From positions 1 through 64,000 of the forward strand of contig JBGAWK010000009.1 in NCBI GenBank assembly GCA_044227665.1: DNA of 64,000 nt, read 5' to 3'. The position numbers and the translations under genes were made by a program. The first letter of the stretch is position 1, and every line of letters begins with the position of its first letter. The notes beneath the pieces were generated by a model. That model searched no databases. It saw only the letters and a list, made by a program, of their open reading frames with translations, and was not told where the DNA came from. Below, in pieces: positions 1-8,215 of the stretch. This DNA is from JBGAWK01 sp044227665 (lineage in GTDB: Bacteria; Bacteroidota; Bacteroidia; Chitinophagales; JADIYW01).

Positions 1-246
1 GCTAGTTTTGTTGCCTGTTTGATAAAAATTAATCTGACCTGTAATAGGGTCTCTTTCAATATTACCATCCCAATCAACATATCTTATAGGATTATCTAAT
101 CCAAACCTATATGGTGTCCATGCTGGTGCTAGTTTTGTATATTCATCTGTGCTAAACCACCTCCCTAATCTACTATCATACATCCTTGCGCCGAACTCTA
201 AAGAGATAGAGTTTATAACAGTTTCACGTTCCTGACAATTAAACCC
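1..246 (-). CDS. RHS repeat-associated core domain protein, fragment
   Basis: Reading the minus strand, 82 codons are open and run off the left edge of the window. They contain the RHS core signature ARMYDSRLGRWFSTDE followed by PYRFGLDNPIRYVDWDG, which marks the junction between the YD-repeat shell and the variable C-terminal region (often a toxin) in RHS/YD proteins. The piece begins GFNCQERE, where family members usually read YGFNGQE/K. Directly before it is an in-frame TAA (247-249) where a Tyr codon would be expected. The 10-base gap lies 19 bases further upstream. The fragment may therefore be a truncated cassette, a frameshifted gene, or sequence damaged near the gap. The RHS identity is firm; whether it is expressed is not. 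Confidence 0.7.
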
Positions 247-268
247 TTACAAATAAGCATACATTCGG

Positions 269-278
269 NNNNNNNNNN
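269..278. other. Assembly gap (10 N)
   Basis: Ten undetermined bases. Sequence on either side may not be contiguous in the genome, so the RHS fragment and the accC region should not be assumed to be neighbours. Confidence 0.98.
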
Positions 279-534
279 ATCATGGTGCAGACAATTATCG
301 CTCCACGCTCATAGCCTACGCTTGGCTGCCGATTTTTGACCGGCTCGGCTTTTTGGGGCTAGTGTGGTAGCTGTAAGTTCTTGGTTTGCTTTCTAAAAAT
401 CTTGATTGGTAATTTATAAATCGCAATTATATGTACCATCTAATCATCCCGAGAATCCTACGTCCGACCCATCAGGAATACAGACAATGACATGAACGGC
501 TTTTGTCAAGATTTTGCAGAAACATATTTCTACC
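279..534. other. Non-coding stretch with a GC-rich segment
   Basis: No gene is supported here. Bases about 285-365 are clearly richer in G+C than the rest of the window. They hold a short open stretch on the plus strand beginning HGADNYRSTLIAYAWLP (stop near 368) that I do not recognise. The remainder, up to the accC promoter region, is ordinary AT-rich sequence. The abrupt composition change beside the gap suggests the edge of a repeat or mobile element. Confidence 0.5.
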
Positions 535-559
535 TATTTTTATGGCAAAATATATTTTA

Positions 560-1915
560 GTGTTCAAAAAAATTCTAATTGCCAACAGAGGAGAGATTGC
601 GCTCCGTATCATTCGCACCTGTAAAGAAATGGGCATAAAAACGGTAGCGGTTTATAGTTCAGCAGACAAAGACAGCTTACACGTAAAATTTGCAGATGAG
701 AAATACTGTATAGGACCACCGCAGGGAAAACTATCCTATCTCAACATTCAGAATATTATTACGGCAGCTAAAATTGCCAAAGCTGAAGCTATACATCCGG
801 GCTATGGTTTCCTTGCTGAAAATAGCATTTTCGCCCAAACATGTAAAGACAACGGCATCAAATTCATAGGACCTACGCCAGAACAGATTACGGCTATGGG
901 AGACAAAATTACTGCCAAAGATACGATGATAAAGGCGGGAGTTCCGGTAGTTCCCGGCTCTGAAGGTCTTATTGTGAGTACTGAGGATGGACTGCTCAAA
1001 GCAGAAAGCATAGGATTTCCTGTCATGCTCAAGGCTACAGCCGGAGGTGGTGGTAAAGGTATGCGCATTATTTTCAAGGCTGAGGACTTTGAACAACAAT
1101 ATAATAGTGCTAAAGCCGAAGCAGCTAATGCCTTTGGCAACGATGGAGTATATCTGGAGAAATATGTGGAAGAACCGCGACATATAGAAGTACAAGTAGC
1201 AGGCGACCAGTATGGCAATGTCATACATTTCTCGGAGAGAGATTGTTCTATCCAGCGAAGACATCAGAAATTGATAGAAGAAAGTCCCTCACCCTACATT
1301 GATGAAGATTTTAGAAAAAAAATTGGCGATGCCGCCAAAAGAGCTGCTCAGTATATACAATATGAAGGTTTGGGTACTATAGAATTTTTGGTGGACAAAT
1401 ACCATAATTTCTATTTTATGGAAATGAATACCCGTATTCAGGTAGAGCATCCGGTAACGGAATTGGTAACAGACACCGACCTTGTCCGCTTACAAATAGC
1501 CATAGCTGCTGGAGAACGCCTTTCAGCCCAAGATTATTACCCCAAGGGTCATGCTATAGAATGTAGAATTAACGCAGAAAATCCGTTAAAAAATTTCGCT
1601 CCTCATCCTGGGAAAATTAGTTATATGCATATACCCAACGGCAACGGCATCCGCACAGATACTCACGTGAATACCGGAAGCACTATTTCCCCATATTATG
1701 ATTCTATGATAGCAAAACTTATCGTCTATGCCGCCAACAGAGACCTTGCCATTAAGAAAATGCGCAGAGCCTTATCCGAATTTATTATTGAAGGAATACA
1801 TACTACTATTCCTTTCCATAAGGCTATGATGCAAGACCCTAATTTTACGTTAGGGGACTTTACCACCAAATATCTAGAATCTTACAATTTTAAAGACTTA
1901 GAAGATTATACATAG
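560..1915 (+). CDS. accC: Acetyl-CoA carboxylase biotin carboxylase subunit
   Basis: ATP-dependent carboxylation of the biotin on the carrier protein AccB, the first half-reaction of acetyl-CoA carboxylase in fatty-acid synthesis (cytosol). The N-terminus reads FKKILIANRGEIALR, the standard opening of the family. The Gly-rich ATP-grasp loop KATAGGGGKGMR and the motif EMNTRIQVEHPVTE are present, and the length (about 450 aa) matches AccC with no fused carrier domain. I start at GTG 560 because it gives the conserved first residues; ATG 542 in the same frame is the alternative, and a -7-like TATTTTTA overlaps it. The carrier gene accB is not adjacent: it lies at 57886, next to efp. A propionyl-CoA carboxylase alpha subunit is possible but less likely from length and motifs. 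Confidence 0.93.
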   Translation: MFKKILIANRGEIALRIIRTCKEMGIKTVAVYSSADKDSLHVKFADEKYCIGPPQGKLSYLNIQNIITAAKIAKAEAIHPGYGFLAENSIFAQTCKDNGIKFIGPTPEQITAMGDKITAKDTMIKAGVPVVPGSEGLIVSTEDGLLKAESIGFPVMLKATAGGGGKGMRIIFKAEDFEQQYNSAKAEAANAFGNDGVYLEKYVEEPRHIEVQVAGDQYGNVIHFSERDCSIQRRHQKLIEESPSPYIDEDFRKKIGDAAKRAAQYIQYEGLGTIEFLVDKYHNFYFMEMNTRIQVEHPVTELVTDTDLVRLQIAIAAGERLSAQDYYPKGHAIECRINAENPLKNFAPHPGKISYMHIPNGNGIRTDTHVNTGSTISPYYDSMIAKLIVYAANRDLAIKKMRRALSEFIIEGIHTTIPFHKAMMQDPNFTLGDFTTKYLESYNFKDLEDYT

Positions 1916-1916
1916 T

Positions 1917-2996
1917 CTATTTTCTGGCTTTGATTAAAAGGAATACAGAAATAATTCCAAATACAATATTAGGAAGCCACGCACCCCATAATGGCGACAA
2001 ACTTCCTTTAGTAGAAAATACTACGCTAAATTGCTGTATAAATACATATATGCCGCATAGTCCCAAACCAATTACTAGATATATTCCCATTCCGCTGCGT
2101 CTCTTGCGTATGGTGATAGCAAAAGCTATTACTGTAAGGATTACGGTACTGAAAGGTACGGCATCACGTTTATATTTTTCTACAATATAAAAATCAAGAT
2201 TTTCAGAGCCTTTGCGCCTAAGATCACTGATAAAACGATTGAGTTGGGTCGTTGTCATGGTCTCTTTAGTACTTAGTTGCGGCAAAAAATTCTGAGGCGT
2301 AAAAGTGAATTTTCTAGCGTCATTAGTACCTTCTTTTACAAAATATTTGTCCTCCTGCAATCTTCGCTCCTGCCAATTATCCATCTTCCACATCTTGCTG
2401 AGGGTATCATACTTGATAAGATTGGTGCTTAGCTTATAATACATAATCTTGTCCTTCAGTACCTCCATAGTAAATTTCATCCCTTGCAAGTTTTCATCAT
2501 CCCAGCTTTGTACATATACAAAAGTGTCTTTATTGAACTGAAAGTGTACATTCTGATCATATCTTTTTACGGATGTAGAAGTATATTTATCTGTAAAGGC
2601 AAACAAATGCTTATTGGTCTTTGGAAGCCAATCGTGATTAAATTTCCTAAACAACAAACCCAATAATATCCCACAAAACAAATAGGGCATCAATAGGCGC
2701 AAGTAGGATACTTTGCCGTTAAATATGGCGATAATCTCAGAATTTTCTGTAAGCTTGGAATTAAAATATATCGCCGAGATAAACACAAAAAATGGTGCTA
2801 ACATAAGTCCTATCCATGGAAAAAAATACATATAATATTCTAGTACTACCCTCTTCATGGTAAGCTCATCGTGGGAAAGAAAATTGTCAATTTTTTCCGT
2901 GAGGTCTATGATAAATGCTATCATAAGCAATAGTGCCACTACAAAGAGGAATGTAGTAAGAAACTTGCGTATGATATATCTGTCTATGATAGTCAT
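1917..2996 (-). CDS. LptF/LptG family permease (YjgP/YjgQ)
   Basis: Inner-membrane permease of the Lpt lipopolysaccharide exporter, which with the LptB ATPase lifts LPS from the inner membrane toward the outer membrane. The 359-aa protein has the family layout. Two or three N-terminal transmembrane segments begin IIDRYIIRKFLTTFLFVVALLL. A polar jellyroll-like middle (about residues 120-265) follows, then three C-terminal helices. Its ATG overlaps the stop of tgt as TAATG, so the two are translationally coupled. The gene ends two bases from accC on the opposite strand. Whether it is LptF or LptG cannot be told from one copy. Confidence 0.88.
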   Translation of the reverse strand: MTIIDRYIIRKFLTTFLFVVALLLMIAFIIDLTEKIDNFLSHDELTMKRVVLEYYMYFFPWIGLMLAPFFVFISAIYFNSKLTENSEIIAIFNGKVSYLRLLMPYLFCGILLGLLFRKFNHDWLPKTNKHLFAFTDKYTSTSVKRYDQNVHFQFNKDTFVYVQSWDDENLQGMKFTMEVLKDKIMYYKLSTNLIKYDTLSKMWKMDNWQERRLQEDKYFVKEGTNDARKFTFTPQNFLPQLSTKETMTTTQLNRFISDLRRKGSENLDFYIVEKYKRDAVPFSTVILTVIAFAITIRKRRSGMGIYLVIGLGLCGIYVFIQQFSVVFSTKGSLSPLWGAWLPNIVFGIISVFLLIKARK

Positions 2997-4126
2997 TATA
3001 GTCTTCTACTGAGCTTGGGTATCATCTCCTGTTTCCAAGAATAAAAAGTTCCTTCTACGATATGCTTACGAGCCACCCCTACCAACCACAGGTAAAAAGA
3101 CAAATTGTGAATACTGGCTATCATTGGTCCCAGCATCTCACCGGCATAAAAAAGATGCCTCAAATACGCCTTACTGTGTCGGCTGCTCGTCCTACACGGC
3201 AAAGAATCATCTATAGGCGAAAAATCATTTCTCCATTTTTGGTTTCTGATATTGATAATGCCTTGTGCCGTAAAAAGCTGCCCATTGCGTGCATTGCGTG
3301 TAGGCATGACGCAATCAAACATATCTATGCCCAACGCTATGCTCTCCAAGATATTGGCAGGCGTACCCACACCCATGAGGTAGCGAGGCTTATCCTTAGG
3401 CAGGATATCACAGACCAATGCGGTCATAGCATACATATCTTCAGCAGGTTCGCCTACGGAAAGTCCCCCTATAGCATAGGCAAAGCTATCTTTCGACGCT
3501 ATATATTCTGCCGAAATCTTTCGCAAGTCGGGATATACGCTGCCCTGCACTATGGGCAGTAATGCTTGCTCATAGCCATATAAAGGCGATGTTTGTCCAA
3601 ATGTGGTCACACATCTATCGAGCCAACGGTGGGTAAGCTCCATAGATTTTTTGGCATAGCGATATTCGCAAGGATAAGGCGTACATTCGTCAAATGCCAT
3701 GATAAAATCTGCGCCTATCTGTCGCTGAATATCCATGACTCTTTCAGGAGAAAAAAGATGACGGCTACCATCAATATGACTTTGGAATAGTGTACCTTCT
3801 TCTGTAATTTTTCTTTTGCCACTAAGCGAAAAAACTTGATAGCCTCCACTATCTGTAAGTATAGGCTTTTGCCATGAATTGAAGCGGTGAAGACCTCCTG
3901 CGGCTTGCAGCAGCTCTGTACCGGGACGTAAGTATAGGTGATAGGTGTTGCCCAAAATTATTTGCGCAGCGACATCATCTTCAAGCTCATCAAAATGTAC
4001 CGCCTTCACAGTACCTGCCGTACCTACAGGCATAAATATTGGCGTGAGTATATCTCCGTGGTCGGTAGAAATTAGACCTGCGCGTGCAGAAGAATTATTA
4101 TCTCTATAGTGTATGTCGAATCGCAA
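2996..4126 (-). CDS. tgt: Queuine tRNA-ribosyltransferase
   Basis: Exchanges guanine for the queuosine precursor at wobble position 34 of GUN tRNAs. The 376-aa TIM-barrel protein has LTDSGGYQVFSLS, IMAFDECTPYPC, the active-site region GGLSVGEP, and DMFDCVMPTRNARNG, all diagnostic of bacterial TGT. The usual zinc site (C-x-C-x2-C, then His) is degenerate: before SKAYLRHL only one Cys remains, in SLPCRTSSRHS. I recall other Bacteroidota TGTs lacking these cysteines, so this looks like a lineage trait, not damage. The gene is first in a two-gene unit with the LptF/G permease and diverges from the glycosyltransferase with 30 bp between them. Confidence 0.95.
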   Translation of the reverse strand: MRFDIHYRDNNSSARAGLISTDHGDILTPIFMPVGTAGTVKAVHFDELEDDVAAQIILGNTYHLYLRPGTELLQAAGGLHRFNSWQKPILTDSGGYQVFSLSGKRKITEEGTLFQSHIDGSRHLFSPERVMDIQRQIGADFIMAFDECTPYPCEYRYAKKSMELTHRWLDRCVTTFGQTSPLYGYEQALLPIVQGSVYPDLRKISAEYIASKDSFAYAIGGLSVGEPAEDMYAMTALVCDILPKDKPRYLMGVGTPANILESIALGIDMFDCVMPTRNARNGQLFTAQGIINIRNQKWRNDFSPIDDSLPCRTSSRHSKAYLRHLFYAGEMLGPMIASIHNLSFYLWLVGVARKHIVEGTFYSWKQEMIPKLSRRL

Positions 4127-4156
4127 AAGTTCTTATTTTGTCGCTAAAATACGCCT

Positions 4157-5239
4157 TTGGTCTTTTTATTATCCATATTTATAACGAGTTTTTGCTTTCA
4201 GATGGCATACTTACTATGGATAAACGACAAACTATCCTTCCAAAGACACTACCGAGACTCATATTTTACTGACAAAATCACCCTCATCATTTGTGCTAAA
4301 AATGAAAGTCAACACCTGAAAGCGCATTTACATACGTGGCTCTCATTGGAGCATATAGATTACACTTTACTGCTTGTAGATGATGGCTCTACCGATGATA
4401 CCGCAATCTTCCTCCAAGGCATCCAGCATCCGAGATTGCAATATATGTATATCTCTGCTGAGGAGAAAATTGGGAAAGGAAAAAAATATGCACTCCAGAA
4501 AGGTATAGACCTAGCTAATACAGAATGGGTGCTGCTTACCGACGCAGACTGCTTACCTTATAGCCCTTTATGGGCTGCCCAGATGATGCGTAAAGCCTCA
4601 GCAAATGAGGTGATTTTGGGGGTTAGCCCTTACAAGCATCACTCTTCGGGACTACTGGCCTACCTTATAGATTATGAGACTATGCTCACTGCAATACAAT
4701 ATGGCGCTTGGGCATCGGCTGGCGTACCCTATATGGGCGTAGGTAGGAATATGGCTTACAAAAAAAACCTCATCCAGCACATAGATGCTGCGCACTACTA
4801 TGCTTCTGCCTCTGGAGATGATGATATCTTTATCCAACATATCTCCGATAAAGCAAGATTTACAACAGCTCTAGAGCTAGAAAGCAGAACCTTCAGCTAT
4901 GCACCTAAAGATTTCAATACATGGATACGTCAGAAAACCCGCCATTACAGTACGGGCTTCCAATATAAATTTTTGCATCAACTTGGACTGGGAGCTTTCA
5001 TCTTCACCAAAGTAGGAATACATAGTATCGGCATAATTCTGCTGTTACAGCTTTCTACTTATGCCCTAGTCTATGCTATCTACTTATGTATAAATTCTTT
5101 TATGCTCATTTTTATAAATAAAAAAATAAAGATGCCCCTTAACAACAATTGGCTTTTTATTACCGACTTTCTGATGGCTTATTTATATGTATTTTTAGGC
5201 ATAAAAAGCAGGTTCTCAAAATCAGAAAGGTGGAAATAG
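4157..5239 (+). CDS. Family 2 glycosyltransferase, membrane-anchored
   Basis: Inverting nucleotide-sugar transferase, probably building a surface polysaccharide or glycolipid at the inner membrane. The GT-A fold is shown by ITLIICAKNESQHL, LLVDDGSTDDT (nucleotide-binding Asp) and LLTDADCLP (the DxD-type metal site). An N-terminal hydrophobic helix and two C-terminal hydrophobic helices (about residues 275-305 and 330-350) flank the catalytic domain. The start is TTG 4157: an in-frame TAA lies just upstream, and the first in-frame ATG (4202) would delete most of the membrane anchor. The 3' end overlaps the sigma-factor gene by 10 bases. Substrate unknown. Confidence 0.85.
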   Translation: MVFLLSIFITSFCFQMAYLLWINDKLSFQRHYRDSYFTDKITLIICAKNESQHLKAHLHTWLSLEHIDYTLLLVDDGSTDDTAIFLQGIQHPRLQYMYISAEEKIGKGKKYALQKGIDLANTEWVLLTDADCLPYSPLWAAQMMRKASANEVILGVSPYKHHSSGLLAYLIDYETMLTAIQYGAWASAGVPYMGVGRNMAYKKNLIQHIDAAHYYASASGDDDIFIQHISDKARFTTALELESRTFSYAPKDFNTWIRQKTRHYSTGFQYKFLHQLGLGAFIFTKVGIHSIGIILLLQLSTYALVYAIYLCINSFMLIFINKKIKMPLNNNWLFITDFLMAYLYVFLGIKSRFSKSERWK

Positions 5240-5802
5240 TATTATCAGAACTCATAAAAAAAGCCAAAGCCGGGGACAGCAAGTCGCTCAACACCTTATT
5301 ATTGCTATACAAGAGACCCTTATTGCATACCTTAGAAAGAATAGTAAGAAACAGAGAAGATGCCGAAGACATCCTCATTATCACTTTGCAAAAGGCATAT
5401 CTCAATTTCGACAAATTTGAACATACGCACGCTTTCTCGACATGGCTTTTTAAGATAGGCTCTAATACGGCTATAGATTTTCTGCGTAGAAAGAACAACC
5501 TACATCAATCTGTAAATAGAGATACGCATCAAGGTATAGACATACTGCAAAGCCAAGCCACCAATTATGATAATCCAGAAGAATCTTTTGAAAGGCAGCA
5601 AAAAATTTCGATAATGAAAATCCTTATCAACAAACTTTCGGATGAAGATAGGCAGCTTATCCTATGGCGATATAGCGACGAACTCACTTATGAAGAAATA
5701 GCTACACAACTGAATATACCTGTGGGCACCATAAAAGCGAGGTTATTTAGAATCAGGAAATTGCTATTGCGCTGGATAGAAATGGCTTTCAAAGAATTAT
5801 AG
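5230..5802 (+). CDS. RNA polymerase sigma factor, ECF subfamily
   Basis: Alternative sigma-70 factor of the ECF type. Region 2 is REDAEDILIITLQKAYLNF followed by TWLFKIGSNTAIDFLRR. Region 4 is LSDEDRQLILWRY followed by the helix-turn-helix ELTYEEIATQLNIPVGTIK and LFRIRKLL. I choose GTG 5230, which overlaps the glycosyltransferase stop and places the conserved ELIKKAKAGD opening close to the N-terminus; longer frames reach back into the upstream gene. No anti-sigma factor is adjacent, so its control is not visible here. About 190 aa, normal for the family. Confidence 0.88.
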   Translation: MEIVLSELIKKAKAGDSKSLNTLLLLYKRPLLHTLERIVRNREDAEDILIITLQKAYLNFDKFEHTHAFSTWLFKIGSNTAIDFLRRKNNLHQSVNRDTHQGIDILQSQATNYDNPEESFERQQKISIMKILINKLSDEDRQLILWRYSDELTYEEIATQLNIPVGTIKARLFRIRKLLLRWIEMAFKEL

Positions 5803-5882
5803 AAGTTATTAATAATAAAATTTCTTCTCTTTTTGGAAATATTTTTAAACAAAAAACCTTTATAGGCATTAACATATATAAG

Positions 5883-5890
5883 TATCTTTA
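5883..5890 (+). promoter_or_regulatory. Putative -7 box for icd
   Basis: TATCTTTA, one base from the Bacteroidota TAnnTTTG -7 consensus, 30 bases before the icd ATG. No clear TTTG -33 box at 19 bp. The surrounding 118-bp intergenic region is very AT-rich and otherwise featureless. Confidence 0.4.
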
Positions 5891-5920
5891 CAATCTCGTA
5901 ATATTAAAATTTATATAATC

Positions 5921-7186
5921 ATGTCTGGAGAAAAAATCACAATGAAAGACGGCGTACTACAAGTACCCAATCATCCTGTAATACCATTTATTGAGGGCGA
6001 TGGCATAGGTCCCGATATATGGGCTGCTTCCGTAAAAGTATTTGATGCTGCTGTAGAAAAAGCTTATGGTGGGAAAAGAAAAATACAGTGGTTGGAAGTA
6101 TTGACCGGAGAGAAGGCATTTAAGCTCACAGGAGAGTGGCTTCCCAATGATACTTTGGAACAATTAAAGACATATAGCGTATCCATAAAAGGTCCTCTCA
6201 CTACACCTGTAGGTGGTGGCATACGCTCACTAAATGTAGCACTAAGACAAATATTGGATCTCTACGCTTGCGTGAGACCCGTACGCTACTTCAAGGGTGT
6301 CCCTTCCAACAGCACCTGCCCCGAAAAAGTGGACATGGTCATCTTCCGTGAAAATACTGAAGATATATATGCCGGCATAGAATACCTTACAGGAACTGAT
6401 GATTGTAAAAAGGTAGTGGACTTCCTCCAAAATACTATGGGGGTAAATAAAATAAGATTCCCCGAAAGTTCCTCCATAGGGATAAAACCTGTATCCATAG
6501 AAGGTTCTGAAAGACTGATTCGTGCCGCCATAAAATATGCCATAGAGGAAAAACGCTCTTCTGTAACATTGGTACATAAAGGCAATATCATGAAGTTTAC
6601 TGAAGGAAAATTCAAGGAGTGGGGCTATACGCTGGCAGAGCGTGAATTTGGCGACCATGTGTTTACATGGATGCAGTATGATGAAATTGCTGCCGACGAA
6701 GGTACAAAAGCTGCCAATGCAGCCATGGATAAGGCTGTAGCTGACGGCAAGATTATCATCAAAGATGCTATTGCAGACAACTTTTTACAGCAGATTATCC
6801 TACGTCCTGATGAATATGATGTGATTGCTACGCTAAACCTCAATGGTGACTATATCTCTGATGCACTTGCAGCATTGGTAGGCGGTATCGGTATTGCGCC
6901 TGGTGCTAACATCAACTATGTTACTGGCATGGCAGTATTTGAAGCTACACACGGCACGGCACCAAAATATGCAGGACAAGATAAGGTGAACCCTAGTTCT
7001 GTAATACTTTCTGGGGTGATGATGCTTGACTATATGGGCTGGAAAGAAGCCGCTAGTCTTATCGTTCAGGGAATAGAAAAGTCTATAGCACAGAAACGTG
7101 TTACCTATGACTTCCACAGACTAATGGATGGTGCTACCTTACTGAAATGCTCAGAATTTGGCGATGCCATCATAGAAAATATGTGA
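5921..7186 (+). CDS. icd: Isocitrate dehydrogenase, NADP-dependent
   Basis: TCA-cycle oxidative decarboxylation of isocitrate to 2-oxoglutarate. The 421-aa protein is close to the E. coli Icd length and carries PFIEGDGIGPDIW near the N-terminus, the substrate loop GGGIRSLNVALRQ (its Ser is the one phosphorylated by AceK in enterics), FRENTEDIYAGIEY, LVHKGNIMKFTEG, and the cofactor-binding stretch EATHGTAPKYAGQ. Monocistronic: its own promoter region lies upstream and a strong bidirectional terminator follows at 7208. Confidence 0.96.
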   Translation: MSGEKITMKDGVLQVPNHPVIPFIEGDGIGPDIWAASVKVFDAAVEKAYGGKRKIQWLEVLTGEKAFKLTGEWLPNDTLEQLKTYSVSIKGPLTTPVGGGIRSLNVALRQILDLYACVRPVRYFKGVPSNSTCPEKVDMVIFRENTEDIYAGIEYLTGTDDCKKVVDFLQNTMGVNKIRFPESSSIGIKPVSIEGSERLIRAAIKYAIEEKRSSVTLVHKGNIMKFTEGKFKEWGYTLAEREFGDHVFTWMQYDEIAADEGTKAANAAMDKAVADGKIIIKDAIADNFLQQIILRPDEYDVIATLNLNGDYISDALAALVGGIGIAPGANINYVTGMAVFEATHGTAPKYAGQDKVNPSSVILSGVMMLDYMGWKEAASLIVQGIEKSIAQKRVTYDFHRLMDGATLLKCSEFGDAIIENM

Positions 7187-7207
7187 TAATATATTTATCT
7201 TTTGTAT

Positions 7208-7239
7208 AAAAATGCCGATATTATAGTATCGGCATTTTT
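7208..7239. terminator. Bidirectional intrinsic terminator
   Basis: Perfect 13-bp inverted repeat (AAAAATGCCGATA and its complement) around a 6-base loop, with A and T tracts on both sides. It sits between the convergent icd and recombinase-like genes and can stop both. Confidence 0.9.
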
Positions 7240-7254
7240 ATTTCCCTACACACT

Positions 7255-8184
7255 CTATGCTATACGCATCTGATGTAACTGTAGTCCATAGCTTATCCTT
7301 GTAGTATATTTGCCTATTACCCTTTTAATTCCTGCTTTTTTTACGGCAGTATTTATCACGACTTGCAACATTCTGAGACTCAATTCGGATTCTTTGCCAT
7401 TTTCAAAAAGATACTCTTTTGGTTTTGCATCTTCCAAATATGCTTGAAGTTCTACCATAGTCTCATTACTAAATGTGATAACACGGTGCGGCAGCATTAA
7501 TTGCCCTTCTGATAAATCCAAATCTCTCACTTTTATTTTCACAATAGCAACAGGAGCTATGCTATACTTCAGGACAAATACTATCATTAGTTTATTTCTG
7601 CCCTCTTCCCCTTGCTCAATAATGCTTTCTATTTCATTGACGGTAAGTGGCTGCACGCGCGGGGATCTTTGCGGATTAGGAAGATATTTGAGAAAATCTG
7701 TTTTTCCTAATATTTTCTCATAAAAGAATTTTATAGAATTTATACGACTAAAAAGGGTGACTTCAGAATTTTTATAATATTCGATACACTTTAGAAGATA
7801 GTTTCTGATATCCTCCAAAGTAAAAGTAGAAACATCACGTTCACTATTTTGAGACAAAAATTGACAAAACTCGTGGATATACGTTTTTTTTGTATTTAAT
7901 ATGGTTCCTTTATGTTTCAGTGCATCCAAGTAAAGACCCATATTTTTAGCATTCATACCTTTTACCCGATTTCTATATACTTCATCTATATCTAATACAT
8001 TACCCATACCGAATTGCTTAGCATTCTCAGCTGTATATGGAATATACCAGCATCTCAAACTACCACTATACTTAGCCTCTTTAATACTTTTTACATAATC
8101 AAGCGTAGCCTTATCGTAGGCAAACTGTAGTGTAATAATTTCCTTGCCGAATTGCACTTCTTTCTTTGCCGTTATTTTGTTCAT
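7255..8184 (-). CDS. Degenerate tyrosine recombinase (integrase/XerD-like)
   Basis: The first half resembles Bacteroidota phage-type integrases: an arm-type domain with LRCWYIPYTAEN (about residues 43-55), then a SAM-like core-binding domain around residues 85-170. The catalytic half is damaged. In box I the motif normally reading GLRVSE is IAPVAI, so the Arg and Glu are gone. The box II HxLRH equivalent reads YTTRIS, keeping only Arg. The protein ends 11 residues later, before the His/Trp and Tyr boxes. No remaining coding sequence lies beyond, because a terminator follows within 16 bases. It has its own promoter box 4 bases before the ATG. It is either a decaying integrase or a retained DNA-binding derivative; it should not recombine DNA. 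Confidence 0.8.
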   Translation of the reverse strand: MNKITAKKEVQFGKEIITLQFAYDKATLDYVKSIKEAKYSGSLRCWYIPYTAENAKQFGMGNVLDIDEVYRNRVKGMNAKNMGLYLDALKHKGTILNTKKTYIHEFCQFLSQNSERDVSTFTLEDIRNYLLKCIEYYKNSEVTLFSRINSIKFFYEKILGKTDFLKYLPNPQRSPRVQPLTVNEIESIIEQGEEGRNKLMIVFVLKYSIAPVAIVKIKVRDLDLSEGQLMLPHRVITFSNETMVELQAYLEDAKPKEYLFENGKESELSLRMLQVVINTAVKKAGIKRVIGKYTTRISYGLQLHQMRIA

Positions 8185-8188
8185 AAAA

Positions 8189-8196
8189 CAAAGATA
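8189..8196 (-). promoter_or_regulatory. -7 box for the recombinase-like gene
   Basis: On the minus strand this reads TATCTTTG, an exact TAnnTTTG match, ending 4 bases before the ATG at 8184. Transcription would start at about the start codon, predicting a leaderless message. Confidence 0.55.
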
Positions 8197-8215
8197 TATA
8201 TAAAATACGTAAAAA

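Noticed and set aside
731..1264. 177-codon minus-strand frame opposite accC
   Set aside because: Entirely inside a conserved gene; it reads as a shadow with low-complexity, Cys/Phe-rich composition.
4113..4156. ATG 4113 as a start for the glycosyltransferase
   Set aside because: It is in a different frame; the glycosyltransferase frame has a TAA between there and TTG 4157.
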